This document shows, piece by piece, positions 1 through 10,300 of a stretch of 64,000 nt of DNA. Within the stretch, counting starts at the first letter, position 1. The number at the start of each line of letters is the position of its first letter. Source of the DNA: Chrysoperla carnea (lineage: Eukaryota > Arthropoda > Insecta > Neuroptera > Chrysopidae); contig NC_058339.1 of assembly GCF_905475395.1 (NCBI RefSeq), forward strand, positions 5,154,001 to 5,218,000, written 5' to 3'. The position numbers and the translations under genes were made by a program. The notes beneath the pieces are model-generated. The model worked only from the letters and a program-made list of their open reading frames with translations. It searched no databases and was not told the origin of the DNA.

Positions 1-142
1 GTCCGTGCGCACGGAATGGGTTTTGGTGGTCAAAACTCCTACATTAAGAAACTGCCCACATAAATTGGAATTAACAATATAGTCCTGTATACACCCATTT
101 ATTAACGCATTGACCACTGACGAATCAGATATCCATGCATAA

Positions 143-292
143 TTTGAGCTCGGTGCATTCTTTGACTTTGCCTTTAGCCGAGTACTTTTTCAAACAGAAA
201 ACATGGATCTTGGCGAGGCACCGAACTGCCTGATGCTGCGAAATATATTTCATGAAGAGTTTATGAGCGATATCTGCGATGAATACGACTAA
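143..292 (+). other. Unassigned coding-like open frame (possible exon or gene remnant)
   Basis: The frame is open for 49 codons after an in-frame TAA at 140-142 and ends with TAA at 290-292. It includes an ATG at 203. The encoded peptide is balanced in composition, with the segments GEAPNCLMLRNIF and EEFMSDICDEYD, unlike the Lys/Asn/Ile-rich chance frames around it. The local base composition is also more GC-rich than the rest of the left edge. A distant likeness to the start of U2AF-homology or RRM domains (short hydrophobic strand, then an acidic helix) crossed my mind, but it is too weak to name a family. No clear splice acceptor or donor borders it. It could be the last exon of a gene entering from the left, or a decayed gene piece. 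Confidence 0.25.
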
Positions 293-483
293 GAACTGCG
301 GAAATAAAGGTTTACGTCATAACAGAGTCAACGCTCGAATATACAGATTGATTTATCTGAAGATTTTAGATCGATTTTTGAATCATAGCAATATTTTCTC
401 AAATTTTACATGTTTCTTTGTCAACAAAATGAAAAATTTCTATCATAACTATTGCTCGATTTTTTAAACAAGATTATTGAATT

Positions 484-738
484 TTGCACGATGATTCCCG
501 TCACATCTGGGCCGAGAAAGTCCAACTTTGGGCGAAAATCATTTCAATGTATAACATAGACTTATATGTCCATCCATTCAATTATATTAATAAAGTAGTC
601 TGGCGTTATTATGGTAGCTTCTTGAAATATAACTCACATACCTCAGAACTTCTTATGGATTTCAAATACTATACGGAATTTTTGAACAGTGTAAATAATG
701 GATGTGATTTGATGTATTTTGTTGATGAACTTGTTTGA
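484..738 (+). other. Unassigned 84-codon open frame, possibly a terminal exon
   Basis: An 84-residue frame runs from a TTG at 484 to a TGA at 736-738. It is rich in aromatic residues (Trp, Tyr, Phe), for example HIWAEKVQLWAKIISMYNI and NKVVWRYYGSFLKY, and ends MYFVDELV. Such Trp content is unusual for random AT-rich DNA. The frame is closed by TGA just upstream (478-480), has no ATG near its start, and no AG acceptor fits the first codons. If it is real it may be a fragment that lost its upstream part. I recognise no domain. It lies next to the open frame at 143-292 on the same strand, so both may be remains of one gene that extends left of the window. Confidence 0.25.
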
Positions 739-820
739 ATTTCAAAATGATTATAATTCCATTAAAAAAATATTACAATTATTATGTAGTGTATGTAATG
801 TAATGTAATTGTAATTGTAC

Positions 821-823
<3 letters not shown>

Positions 824-900
<77 letters not shown>
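824..900. repeat. (TA)n microsatellite
   Basis: About 38 uninterrupted TA units lie directly downstream of the open frame at 484-738. Confidence 0.95.
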
Positions 901-903
<3 letters not shown>

Positions 904-1047
904 GTATATGATATTATTTATTCATTTAATTAATTAATAAAACAAAACATGTATTAATAATAATTTAATATATTTATATATTTATTTTTAAAATAATAAT
1001 CATTAATATAATATAATATAATATATATTATACTTTATGTTAATTTT

Positions 1048-1049
<2 letters not shown>

Positions 1050-1078
<29 letters not shown>

Positions 1079-1097
1079 TTGTTATTATTATTATTAT
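1050..1097. repeat. (AAT)n / (TTA)n microsatellite pair
   Basis: A run of AAT units is followed at once by a run of TTA units, so the two halves are complementary and could fold as a hairpin. Confidence 0.8.
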
Positions 1098-1354
1098 AAT
1101 TATTAAATTGTTATCAATTCTAAATACTTCCAATTAGTATTGGTTTATTTATTTTAAATTAAATTCATTAATTTAACACTGTTTTATATTGTGTTAGTCA
1201 ATGTTTTTGTTGATAACTTTGGTAAATTGTTAATTAGATAGTTAACTACAAAATAAATGATATTTTCGATGTCTTTCTAAAAAAACGCATATTCAAAATA
1301 ATATTTAATATTCAATAATCAAATTAACTTTTCATGATAGATATATATTATGGA

Positions 1355-1945
1355 TATAGAGTGTCCTCTAATTCTAAGGACATAGCTGAATGTCCAAGCC
1401 CCAAGAGTTATGTGCACTATTACGGCCCCAAAGATAATAGTCAAGAAGAGTAGACTTAACAGTAAATTAATCTGGTACGCCAGATAATTGTTTTCGATAT
1501 TCACTTTATATTATGAAGAAATGTATTTATGTCAAGCAAGCAAGAACGTTCCGACGAAGAAGTTATTCTTAACATGGTCGAAAATAGTTCCTATAAGTTG
1601 TGTATGTGATTTTACAAGTGATCAGTATGGCAATCAAGTCCAATGACATTTAAGTCCCTAATAATGTATACAAATTAACGAAGAGACAATATTACGACAT
1701 CCACGTGGGTCAGAATGCACATCCGTTTCGCCGACAACCTAGGGTCTCGCAGCTTCGAGTGACTGCCACAAGAAGACAAGGGACAACGACTTAAATGTCT
1801 TGATTCTATTGGTTAAATTTAAAAGTGTCCATAACTCCTTAAGTTTTGGGTTTTGGACAAAAGTATATAAAACACTCTTGACTTAAAATTGTCCAAAGAA
1901 TACGCTCTTAAGCTATTTCCATTTACTCATAGGACACCCTGTATA
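1355..1945. mobile_element. Probable MITE with degenerate inverted ends
   Basis: The left border reads TATAGAGTGTCCTCTA. The right border, reverse-complemented, reads TATACAGGGTGTCCTAT, so the ends form an imperfect inverted repeat flanked by TA. Just inside both ends sit related segments (GTCCAAG..CCAAGAGTTATG on the left; GTCCAAAACCCAAAACTTAA then GGAGTTATG on the inverted right), which extends the symmetry. A minus-strand frame at 1319-1504 with a hydrophobic stretch is a translation of this repeat, not a gene. TA borders fit a Tc1/mariner-type non-autonomous element. Confidence 0.5.
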
Positions 1946-4900
1946 TTAAATGTTGTATATAGATAATATGATATAAAAATGTAATCACGTGTCTAGTACG
2001 TGATGCATATTAGAGGAGAAAAAATTATGATTATCATAAAAATAATACAACACATTTTATAAATGGAAGTTTGTTTTATCTTTTTTATTCACTAATTTTA
2101 CGAATTTAAATACAAAGAACTTTTATTTTTGTCATTTGACGATTATAAAATTTTTGGAATCGAAAATTTATTATTAAGTATTATAGTGTATTTTTTATCT
2201 AGTTAAAAATATTTTTTTAACACACTTTTTTTAGCTTGACCTATATGTTTGTAACGAAATCTTTCGACGTAATTTTCCTCAACTTATCTGGTCGTCCGAC
2301 TGTCCCATGACAATACAATAACTTAATAACTATATCCTAGTATCCTGACCACGATCACGAGGATAATATTAATAATACTATATTGGCTTTAACAATATTA
2401 TCTTAAAATATAAATAGTATTCTCAAGGGCCAGTTAGTGTCGTGGCAATGTTCGAGAAAACAATCAGAGGGGCTCATCGAGAATACAGCTCTAACATCCC
2501 GATTGATCAGAGTATGAATAATAAGCTTTACTTTACTTTTATTTATGGTATAAACAAAAGCTTCATTTTCCAAAAGAAAAAAAAATTCTTGTAATAAGTA
2601 TAAAACAGACCTACACGCTACACTTAACTTAATTCAATATTTTTGTCGCGTTTTAATAATAATTTAATTGAAATTATTATAGATATGTATATAATAAATA
2701 TATCTAAGATATTTCTAATAAAATATTTTCTTTATTTTTGCAATCAAGTTTTTTTTTGTCTTATTATTTTTGTAATAAATATTTAATATTACTTCCATAA
2801 AGACATTTTGGAAGAAATGAAGAAATAGGATACTTAATTTGTGTATAGTTAGACTATTTTTGAAAAAATATATTGTTTAAATTTCAGAAATCATTAAAAA
2901 TAATAATAATAATAATTTTATTAACAAATCGTTTTCTTTTTCTATAAATATTTTCGTACATCTAAAAATAATTCTCTGAATTGAAAATAATGATTTTTAA
3001 GTAAGAATTTTAATATATCTCGTCAAATTTAAGCGAAAATATCACTTCCTGGTATATGTGTAGATTTCTGAAGGTCATTTGTTGTTAATCAAACTTATAC
3101 AAGAGTTATATATAATAACATAAACTATTTATATATAATAACATTCAACATTCAACTAATTCAAATAAAAACATTTTTTTTTTAATTTTTTCTTTAAAGA
3201 AACACAATTTTTGAATTTTTTCTCTGAATGTTTATGAGTGTGATATTTCTCTATTTTATACGATATTTTATACCTGAAGTATCCTCGCCAAAGTTAACCG
3301 AAGTGAAGCAGTCATACGTTGACATCAAAAAATTAAATTACTCAAATTTGCATAATTTAAAAAATAACCAATTTTAGGGACAGTTGTTAAGTTGAAGTGA
3401 AAATGATGCCCTAATTTTTTTTGAATAAACAATTTTGATTAATAACACCGATAATAAAAGTTTTTAATTAAAATATTAATATTAATAACAAGTGATACAT
3501 ATTATACAGAATGTTTCAAGAGGAATGGTAATCATGTTAGAAGGAAGAAAGGTTAGAGTAAACAAAAACTCGTGCAATATAAAATCGTTTCACATTTTTC
3601 TATTATTATCTCTTGAAAATAATGTGATTTCTTTCTTTTTCTTCAACGTCAAAGCTGAAAATTTAAATAACTTTTTTTCAGATCCATTTTAAAATTTGTT
3701 TAAAATATCGAGACTGAATAAAACTCAGTTTAGTTTTCATGCTCCTTCTAACAATGCTGAACTGCGGATATCACTGCCTCACATTTTTGAGACTTTGAGA
3801 TAATTTTGGACTTTTCAAACAAGCACATTAAGGCATAAAGAATGACTTCGGAAAGACTGTTTCATGGGCTTATCTGTCTTTAAATATTAACCATCGGCCC
3901 TGAAACACTCTACATCTGTACATAATTTAAAAAAGTTATTGAATTTGTTATCAAAGTTAAACATCTATCATTATTATTACCTTTAAAAATTAATTTACCT
4001 CATACTTTCATTTTTTTCTACACACAACTAAAATTAAAGCATTACGCAATAAAAATAGACTCAAGTAATTTTGTTTATAAGCAAAGTCATATATTTTAAA
4101 AATGATTTCTGTTGACAAGTTTATTACATTTTTATAACAGGTTAGATATATTAGTTTAACATACACAGTATTTAATTTATCAATACTATACTCACTGAGA
4201 AATCTCCAGGTCAAATGGATCCTTTAGGGTGTATTCGAATTTACGCCAAGGTCCATTTAAAAATATATATATTCTGTTATTTTATGTGTCACATCCTTTT
4301 AAGAGTAATATTTAATTACTTATAGTAAAGAGTAACATTGTGTTAAGGTTATATGAGCACTACCATCAAATTTAATACGATTGCACACATAGGTTAGGTG
4401 ATATGTTAGGTTAGGCTTAACACACTTAAGCTTTAGAGCCCAAATTTTGATACCAAATAAGTGTTTTACCGCCTTTCCGCTGATAATGTCATTTATCAGC
4501 TCCTCAATTTCAGAGGCAGAATGCACCTCCTTTATGCATTAATCATGCACTACACCAGCCCATTACAACTATTAATAAAATTAATTATTTTTGGATCATT
4601 TCATTTTTTTGGTTTGGAAATACCCTAAGTCAATTGAGAGAAACAAAATATTTTTTCATAGATTATAAAAACAAAATAATTTAAATATTAATTTTTACAA
4701 AACCGATATTTTTAGGAAGAGTTATGGAAATCCAACACGCTTCAAACTGTAGAGGTGTCATTTGTTAAGACGTAAAGATGTTGTTTCAATTCTCAGGTGA
4801 TCATATCATAAAATTGAAACTATTTAACTTTCTGTAAAATATATAAATTTTCAAAAAATACAGTAATTTATAAAAATTTCAAAATTAAAATGAGTAGTTA

Positions 4901-7849
4901 TTTATTTAGAAGTGTATTTATTGACATTTTTATCTCATATGATAGTTGTTTTAAAGTATATATAATTTAAAAAAAAAAAAAAAAAACTAAAATAAAAAAT
5001 TAATTTATCGATTCAAATTATAATTTATAGATCATCTTATGTGGTCTAGTATTTTATAAAATATAAACAACATGCACCAGCTGTTTTGGGTTGGGTTTTT
5101 TTTTGGTCCACAATATTTAACATAACAATTTAATAATAATTTAGTTCAGCCTTTTATATTATCAACTAATTCAAATAGAAAATATCTTAAAACCATTAAA
5201 TAATTTAAATTTTTAAACTCTAACTTATATTTTTGGAATTGATTTTTTGTCTGTTTAGTATATATACATGTTTTATTGAGGTGTCGTGGGACACCCAATT
5301 GGAACTATGTTCCTATCGTATCTTCGTATATTATAAATGTAGAGCTCGCTTATTTTTTTACTGGTTTAAATGAATGATTATGCACATATTCAATTTGAAG
5401 CTTTTTTTCTTCTGTCTATTTTTTTAAATATTCAATGTGACTTGTAATCAATTTGCTATAAAAAAATACAATTCCAAAAAAATAAAAAATTACAACAAGA
5501 TAAAAATTATTTGAAAATACAAATAACTGTATCAGTAAAACTAAAATAATCCGCCTTTGCCTTATTAAGAAGTTATTTTTAATTGATAGTTAGCAGTAAT
5601 TAATATTTTGAAAATAATTTTGTATGATAAGAATCTTGGCACACATGAAATTAAATATAAAATAATTTATTTATATTCCCATCGAGAATTGTTATTATTC
5701 ATTAAATTATTATTTGTTTAGTATTTTTTTTATTCTGCAACAAAAGTGAAAGTTTTTTTTGAATATATATATATTTTTTTTTAATTCTTCAAAACATTTT
5801 TTAATAATTTATTTAAATTATTATGTATATAAAATACATAAAAATATACGTTTCAAGTTGATTTATAATTAAGATATTTATTAGTAAATCAAGTATAGCG
5901 ACTCTAACAACAATATTTTTTATAAAAATTTATTGTATCCGTTTATTTTAAAAATTCACTAATAGAAAAGTGAACTGAAGTTGAGAAGTTCAAAAAAGAA
6001 CATCTTCGATGGTAAATTTCATTGATCTTCAAGACATAGAATAGAAGACATAGAATTTTTTTTTTAGTAAATTATTTCTTGTTCCACCATAGGTATAAAC
6101 AATTCGTAGCGTAGGAGCTACGTGATCTAAGCGAATTCCCTCAGAGATTTAAAGAAATTTTATTAAAAGAACTACCTTAATCTTACAGCTTCTTTAATTA
6201 TTGCCAGTCTCGGAAATAACCTGCTTCAAATCGTTTTTTTTTCTTCAATATTCGACATTATATGTGAATAATAAGGAAGTATTTAGTAATCGTTTAGAAC
6301 ACCAACGACGAATTTTTTGTATGTTTCTATTTAAATAACAATACAACACAATTAATGCTTGTAAAAATGTTTTTTTAAACGAATCAATACAAAAAAAAAA
6401 AAACTTTTACATTTTTTGTGACTAATCGCTTTCTTAATGCCTCCGATATTTAAAATTCGTTACGTTTTGGAACCAAAAAAACATTTTTTTTTTTAAATTA
6501 CTATAAAGATAGAAATATTTGTTAATTTATAATATTATGTACCTAAGATAAATATTTAAAATAAATATAGTCATACTTATTTTAACTAATTTTTAAGCTG
6601 TTCTTTACGAACTATTAAATTATTTTAGAAAGGTGGACGTGTTTTAAGTGCCGAAGTTAAAAACTCAAAGCAAGATGAAAATATAAAATTGCAAAAGGAA
6701 ATAAAGGCTTCTAAAAGCTCCTGAACTCTGAATTAGAGTTAATAGAGAAACTTAAAATTCTCAATATTTAGAGGGTTATTTAAAGAGCGTGATTTACTCG
6801 ATAGCCTTCTTGCCTAAACGCTTGTAAGAATGAAAATATGCTAAAACTATGGTAAAACCAACTTTTCGACAGAATTTAACAAATTTTTGTTCACATACTA
6901 AGAATAGGGAATATAATTATTAAATTCGAAAATTTAGAAATTTTGACCGTTTAAAACACAAGAAAATTAATGCCTAAGTACCCAATTTGGATCAATTTAC
7001 GTCATAATTAATATCTCGATTCATCAATTCTATCGAGATAACTTTTCAATATCGTAAGAAAATAGCTTTGACCATGGAAATCGCGAACTTTGCAACTTCA
7101 ACAATTTCGGGATCTCTCAGCTAACATTATTCGGAGAGTCTGTGAAAAAAAGTACTCAAATATATCGACAAGTGCTTTCATGCCTTAAGTATGTGTAGGT
7201 ATATGCCCAACTACTATACTGAATTTATGAAATTGGTAGACAAAAAATGTCTTATATACCCCCATCGAGCCCACAAATTATATTGTTTTGTCTTCCCTTA
7301 TCCCAAAAACAACGTCCGTCTATGCTTGTAGTTTGTAAAATAAACTACTGCGTTGTTTAAATAATAAAAAGGTAGGTAATATAGAGGTCTACATCTACAT
7401 TATACATATACATATTTATAATATTTTAATGTAATATTGTTTAGTTAATATTTAAATAATATAAATATTATATTGACATATAGGTAAGTAAGCGTTATGT
7501 TGAAGCCGCTAAGTAAATAATACAATACTAATACTAATACTTATACTTTAACTTACTATACCTGCTGAGTTCGAATCTAAACGTGCATAACAAACAACTT
7601 TATACAATACAAGTGTACCAAGTTATATTATTATGAATGATTCTTACTTATACTACTTACTATAGCTATGGTTAATTCTCTTTTAGATTTATCAAGAGTT
7701 TAGTAACGATTTTAACCTTGTGTTTTCATCCTTGGTTTAAAATACAAATCTAATTACTGAATACAAATCATTTTCGTGAATACAAATTCTAACGCGGGCC
7801 TAAAAAATGTTAGTTTTTATATAAAGCAACCCGAAGAACTAGTTCCAAT
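1946..7849. other. AT-rich non-coding stretch with no gene seen
   Basis: The region is dominated by poly-A/T tracts and short simple repeats. No open frame here has coding character. The frames at 3492-3692, 4008-4214 and 4320-4526 are short, biased to Phe, Leu, Lys and Asn, and lack supporting splice signals. A short peptide frame near 4440-4525 on the minus strand (ASEIEELINDIISGKA) reads better than its surroundings and ends at a GTAAAA, but its would-be acceptor lacks a pyrimidine tract. Two adjacent small hairpins lie at 5280-5313. Confidence 0.5.
5280..5313. other. Two adjacent short hairpins (repeat fragment)
   Basis: GGTGTC at 5280-5285 pairs with GACACC at 5290-5295 around a 4-base loop. 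GGAAC at 5301 pairs with GTTCC at 5309-5313 around a 3-base loop. Two compact stems this close in otherwise AT-rich DNA suggest the end of a structured repeat. I do not see the conserved core of a hammerhead ribozyme. Confidence 0.4.
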
Positions 7850-7942
7850 CGGATGTCAGAACATGATGACCTCCCATCATACTTTGTTAAGTTATTTTAT
7901 GTTTAGCGAACAATTATCCAAAATAGATTAAAATGGTTCACT

Positions 7943-8014
7943 CTGTAAATTATCATATTTGATGTCCTATCAATTTTAAAACAATAGCCCAAAACAAATT
8001 GAAATTAAACTAAA
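7943..8014. repeat. Left 72-bp direct repeat flanking a GGAC-family element
   Basis: This 72-bp segment recurs at 8584-8655 with two mismatches and a constant offset of 641 bases. The two copies exactly bracket the mobile element at 8015-8576. The region from 7858 also belongs to a dispersed family whose end resembles TAAAATGGTTCACCCTGTA, with relatives at 18222-18330 and 48091-48200. Confidence 0.85.
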
Positions 8015-8576
8015 CAAGTGAAAACAAACAGTTGACTGAGTTAATTGTTGAAATACCATGTATAGTCAGTGTTGATTACTCTATCACATTACACATACAT
8101 ACATGTGACACATACATAACTGATAATCAAGTATAGTACATATTATAAAATTTCCGCCTAGTTGACGCCCTCACGGGTTAACAGTGATGTTTACGAAAAA
8201 ATGTTTCAAACAAAAGTTGTTTCATTTTTAATAAGGAACATTTTTTACATTTAAACTTTTGTTCTATCTCTAACGGTTTACAAGATGGGTCCTACGGACC
8301 CAAGACCCAATTGACCTATGATGCTCATTTACGAACTTGACCTCACTTTTTACGTCCTGAGTACGCTGTAAAAATTTCAGCTCGATATCTTTTTTCGTTT
8401 TTGAGTTATCGTGTCCACAGACGGACGGACGGACGGACAACCGGAAATGGACTAATTAGGTGATTTTACGAACACCTATGACAAAATTTTTTTCCTAGCA
8501 TCATTATTTTTAATCGTTACAAACTTGGGACTAAACTTAATATACTATGTATATTTCATATATACATGGTATAAAA
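8015..8576 (+). mobile_element. Full-length copy of the GGAC-repeat MITE-like family
   Basis: The element starts with a conserved AAGTGAAAACAAACAGTTGAC block and has inner inverted ends ATACCATGTATA and TATACATGGTAT. It carries the shared block around GTCCTACGGACC, a (GGAC)n run after CCACAGAC, and a conserved right part with GAACACCTAT and AAGCGTTACAAACTTGGGAC-like segments. There is no open frame, so it is non-autonomous. Further copies are at 38672-39174, 41044-41708, 54751-55030 and 62322-62600 (plus), 39693-40301 (minus), and fragments at 29685-29814, 43303-43478 and 60271-60397. Confidence 0.75.
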
Positions 8577-8583
8577 GGTTTAC

Positions 8584-8655
8584 CTGTATATTATCATATT
8601 TGATGTACTATCAATTTTAAAACAATAGCCCAAAACAAATTGAAATTAAACTAAA
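8584..8655. repeat. Right 72-bp direct repeat flanking a GGAC-family element
   Basis: This is the partner of 7943-8014, with two mismatches over 72 bases. Confidence 0.85.
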
Positions 8656-9721
8656 AAATATTCTAAATACTTATTACACTGATATACTTCGAGGGAACTT
8701 TAAATTTTAACACATTTCAGTTCGTTAGCTATCCAATATTTATTAATCGGAAGTCCTTCACATTTCTCTGTAGTTAATTTTTTTTTTAATGCGGTGATTA
8801 TTGTTATTAAAAAAATTTAATTAAAAATAGTTTTTTAACGACAATTGATATAAACTTCCAGAAATGCAGAACGTCATTTACAAAGGAAGCCTTTGATGTT
8901 TTATTAAATGCAATTAATAAGCTTTCAGGATTGAAAACAAGTGTGATTAACTTTTATTTCTATGTAATAATTAATAATTACTTGTACAAATAAAATACAA
9001 CTGGAAACTGTCAGAAGTAATGGATAATGTCCTTTGTTCAATTCCCAATGGCGACAATCATTTTGCCCAAGGTATGCACCTAAATAAAATGAAATTTGCA
9101 CAGAAAATATCCTGTCGTTACTTTTTGACAGCCAGAATTAGAAGTGATATTTATTAAAATCGCATGTGATATGATAAGCTCAAATAAGAAAGGTTGAACC
9201 AACAATAATTGTTCAATTTTCAACAGGCTGCCCGTTTCTGTATATTACAAAAGGCTTAATAAAAAATAACAACAAACAAATTATGAAGCTGATAGGCTGC
9301 ACTTATTACATCAAATGTACGCTCATTTCTTAACTTTGATAAAAATATAAAAAAAAGTTATTGAATAATAATAATAATTGATGATTTCCCGTCTTTGTTC
9401 TGTTCTCGATGCGATGTTTAAAAATAATTGTTTTTATTTTTCAAGAACTTGTTTGTAAACTAACTAACTGTCAACTTGACTTGACTCTACCTTATACAGT
9501 TTTATAACAACAATCTTCAAGTAAAATACTAAAATATCAGGCAAACACTAATTAATCAATTAAAATATCAATTATTTACCTTTACCTATACTGTGATTGA
9601 TGTGGCTAACATTGATCGATGATAGTATGACTGTCAGATTGACGGAGATGGTTCAACATTCAAAACTATTTGAAAATGTTACATCTTTACCGATTCATTT
9701 ATTGTTTATATGATAGATAAA

Positions 9722-9937
9722 ATAGGCCTGACAGTGTATCGTGATTACTGCAGGAGCTGCCACAGTGAGAAGGAGGAAGAAACGATATCTCATCTTCGCT
9801 GTCACTACCCAGCTCTTCCCACGAAGAGGTGAACTCACTTGAGTCGACCTTTCTTTGACGATCTCTCCGACCTGAAGTACGTTGATGTCAAACCACTCCT
9901 GCTGTTCCTAAACAGCTCCAAATGGTTGATGGAGTAG
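9722..9937 (+). pseudogene. 3' end of a Jockey/R1-type non-LTR retrotransposon ORF2 (degenerate)
   Basis: The plus-strand frame reads through a Cys-His motif (DYCRSCHSEKEEETISHLRCHYP..). It then has an in-frame TGA, and continues with FFDDLSDLKYVDVKPLLLFLNSSKWL to a TAG at 9935-9937. The pattern C-x2-C-x(n)-E-E-E-T-x2-H-x3-C-P followed by a short helix ending LLxFLxxSxWL is the hallmark of the C-terminus of reverse transcriptase polyproteins in Jockey, R1 and related clades. Everything upstream is missing, as in 5'-truncated insertions, and the internal stop shows it is dead. The more GC-rich DNA that follows (to about 10040) would be its 3' UTR. Confidence 0.75.
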
Positions 9938-10045
9938 TGGCCGGGGATGGACCAACCTTTTTTCGGTGTCACAACGGACCCTATGGTCCAAGTGTGTCCC
10001 ATCCCAGGACAGTCTCTCTAACCTAGCCTAAAACTTACCAATGTT
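9938..10045 (+). mobile_element. Probable 3' UTR of the non-LTR fragment
   Basis: GC-rich sequence follows directly on the ORF2 stop, with a TCACAACGGACCCTATGGTC-like segment of the kind seen in insect non-LTR tails. The exact end cannot be set. Confidence 0.45.
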
Positions 10046-10059
10046 TGATATACGCCACA

Positions 10060-10300
10060 ATACGTGAACTTCAGAAGTAATTACAAGAGAAGTCAAGGTG
10101 TCTCGTGTATAAAAACCCGCGATGTGTCACCTCAAAATTCTCATTTCTCACTCGACTTTGTGCTACTTCGCGAGCATGTGGAGGAGGCATAACGATTGTC
10201 AAGTTCTACCCACTGTGCAAAACGAAGATGCCGCTTTCCGCCTCCGTCGGGGAGAATATGAGATCTGACACATTCTTTACTTTTGCTCCCTAGATGTGTA
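10060..10300. other. Unexplained GC-richer island
   Basis: This segment stands out from its AT-rich surroundings. Open frames exist on both strands (plus 10105-10293; minus 10359-10141), but neither has a recognisable motif and the two overlap. Read on the minus strand it contains GGTTTTTATACACGAG, a TATA-like sequence. A retroelement control region or LTR fragment is possible, but paired long repeats are not visible. Confidence 0.3.

Noticed and set aside
1319..1504. 61-codon minus-strand frame with a transmembrane-like stretch
   Set aside because: It overlaps the left end of the probable MITE and has no splice or promoter support.
7554..7580. GAGTTCGAATCT resembling a tRNA B box
   Set aside because: No A box, acceptor stem or cloverleaf could be built around it.
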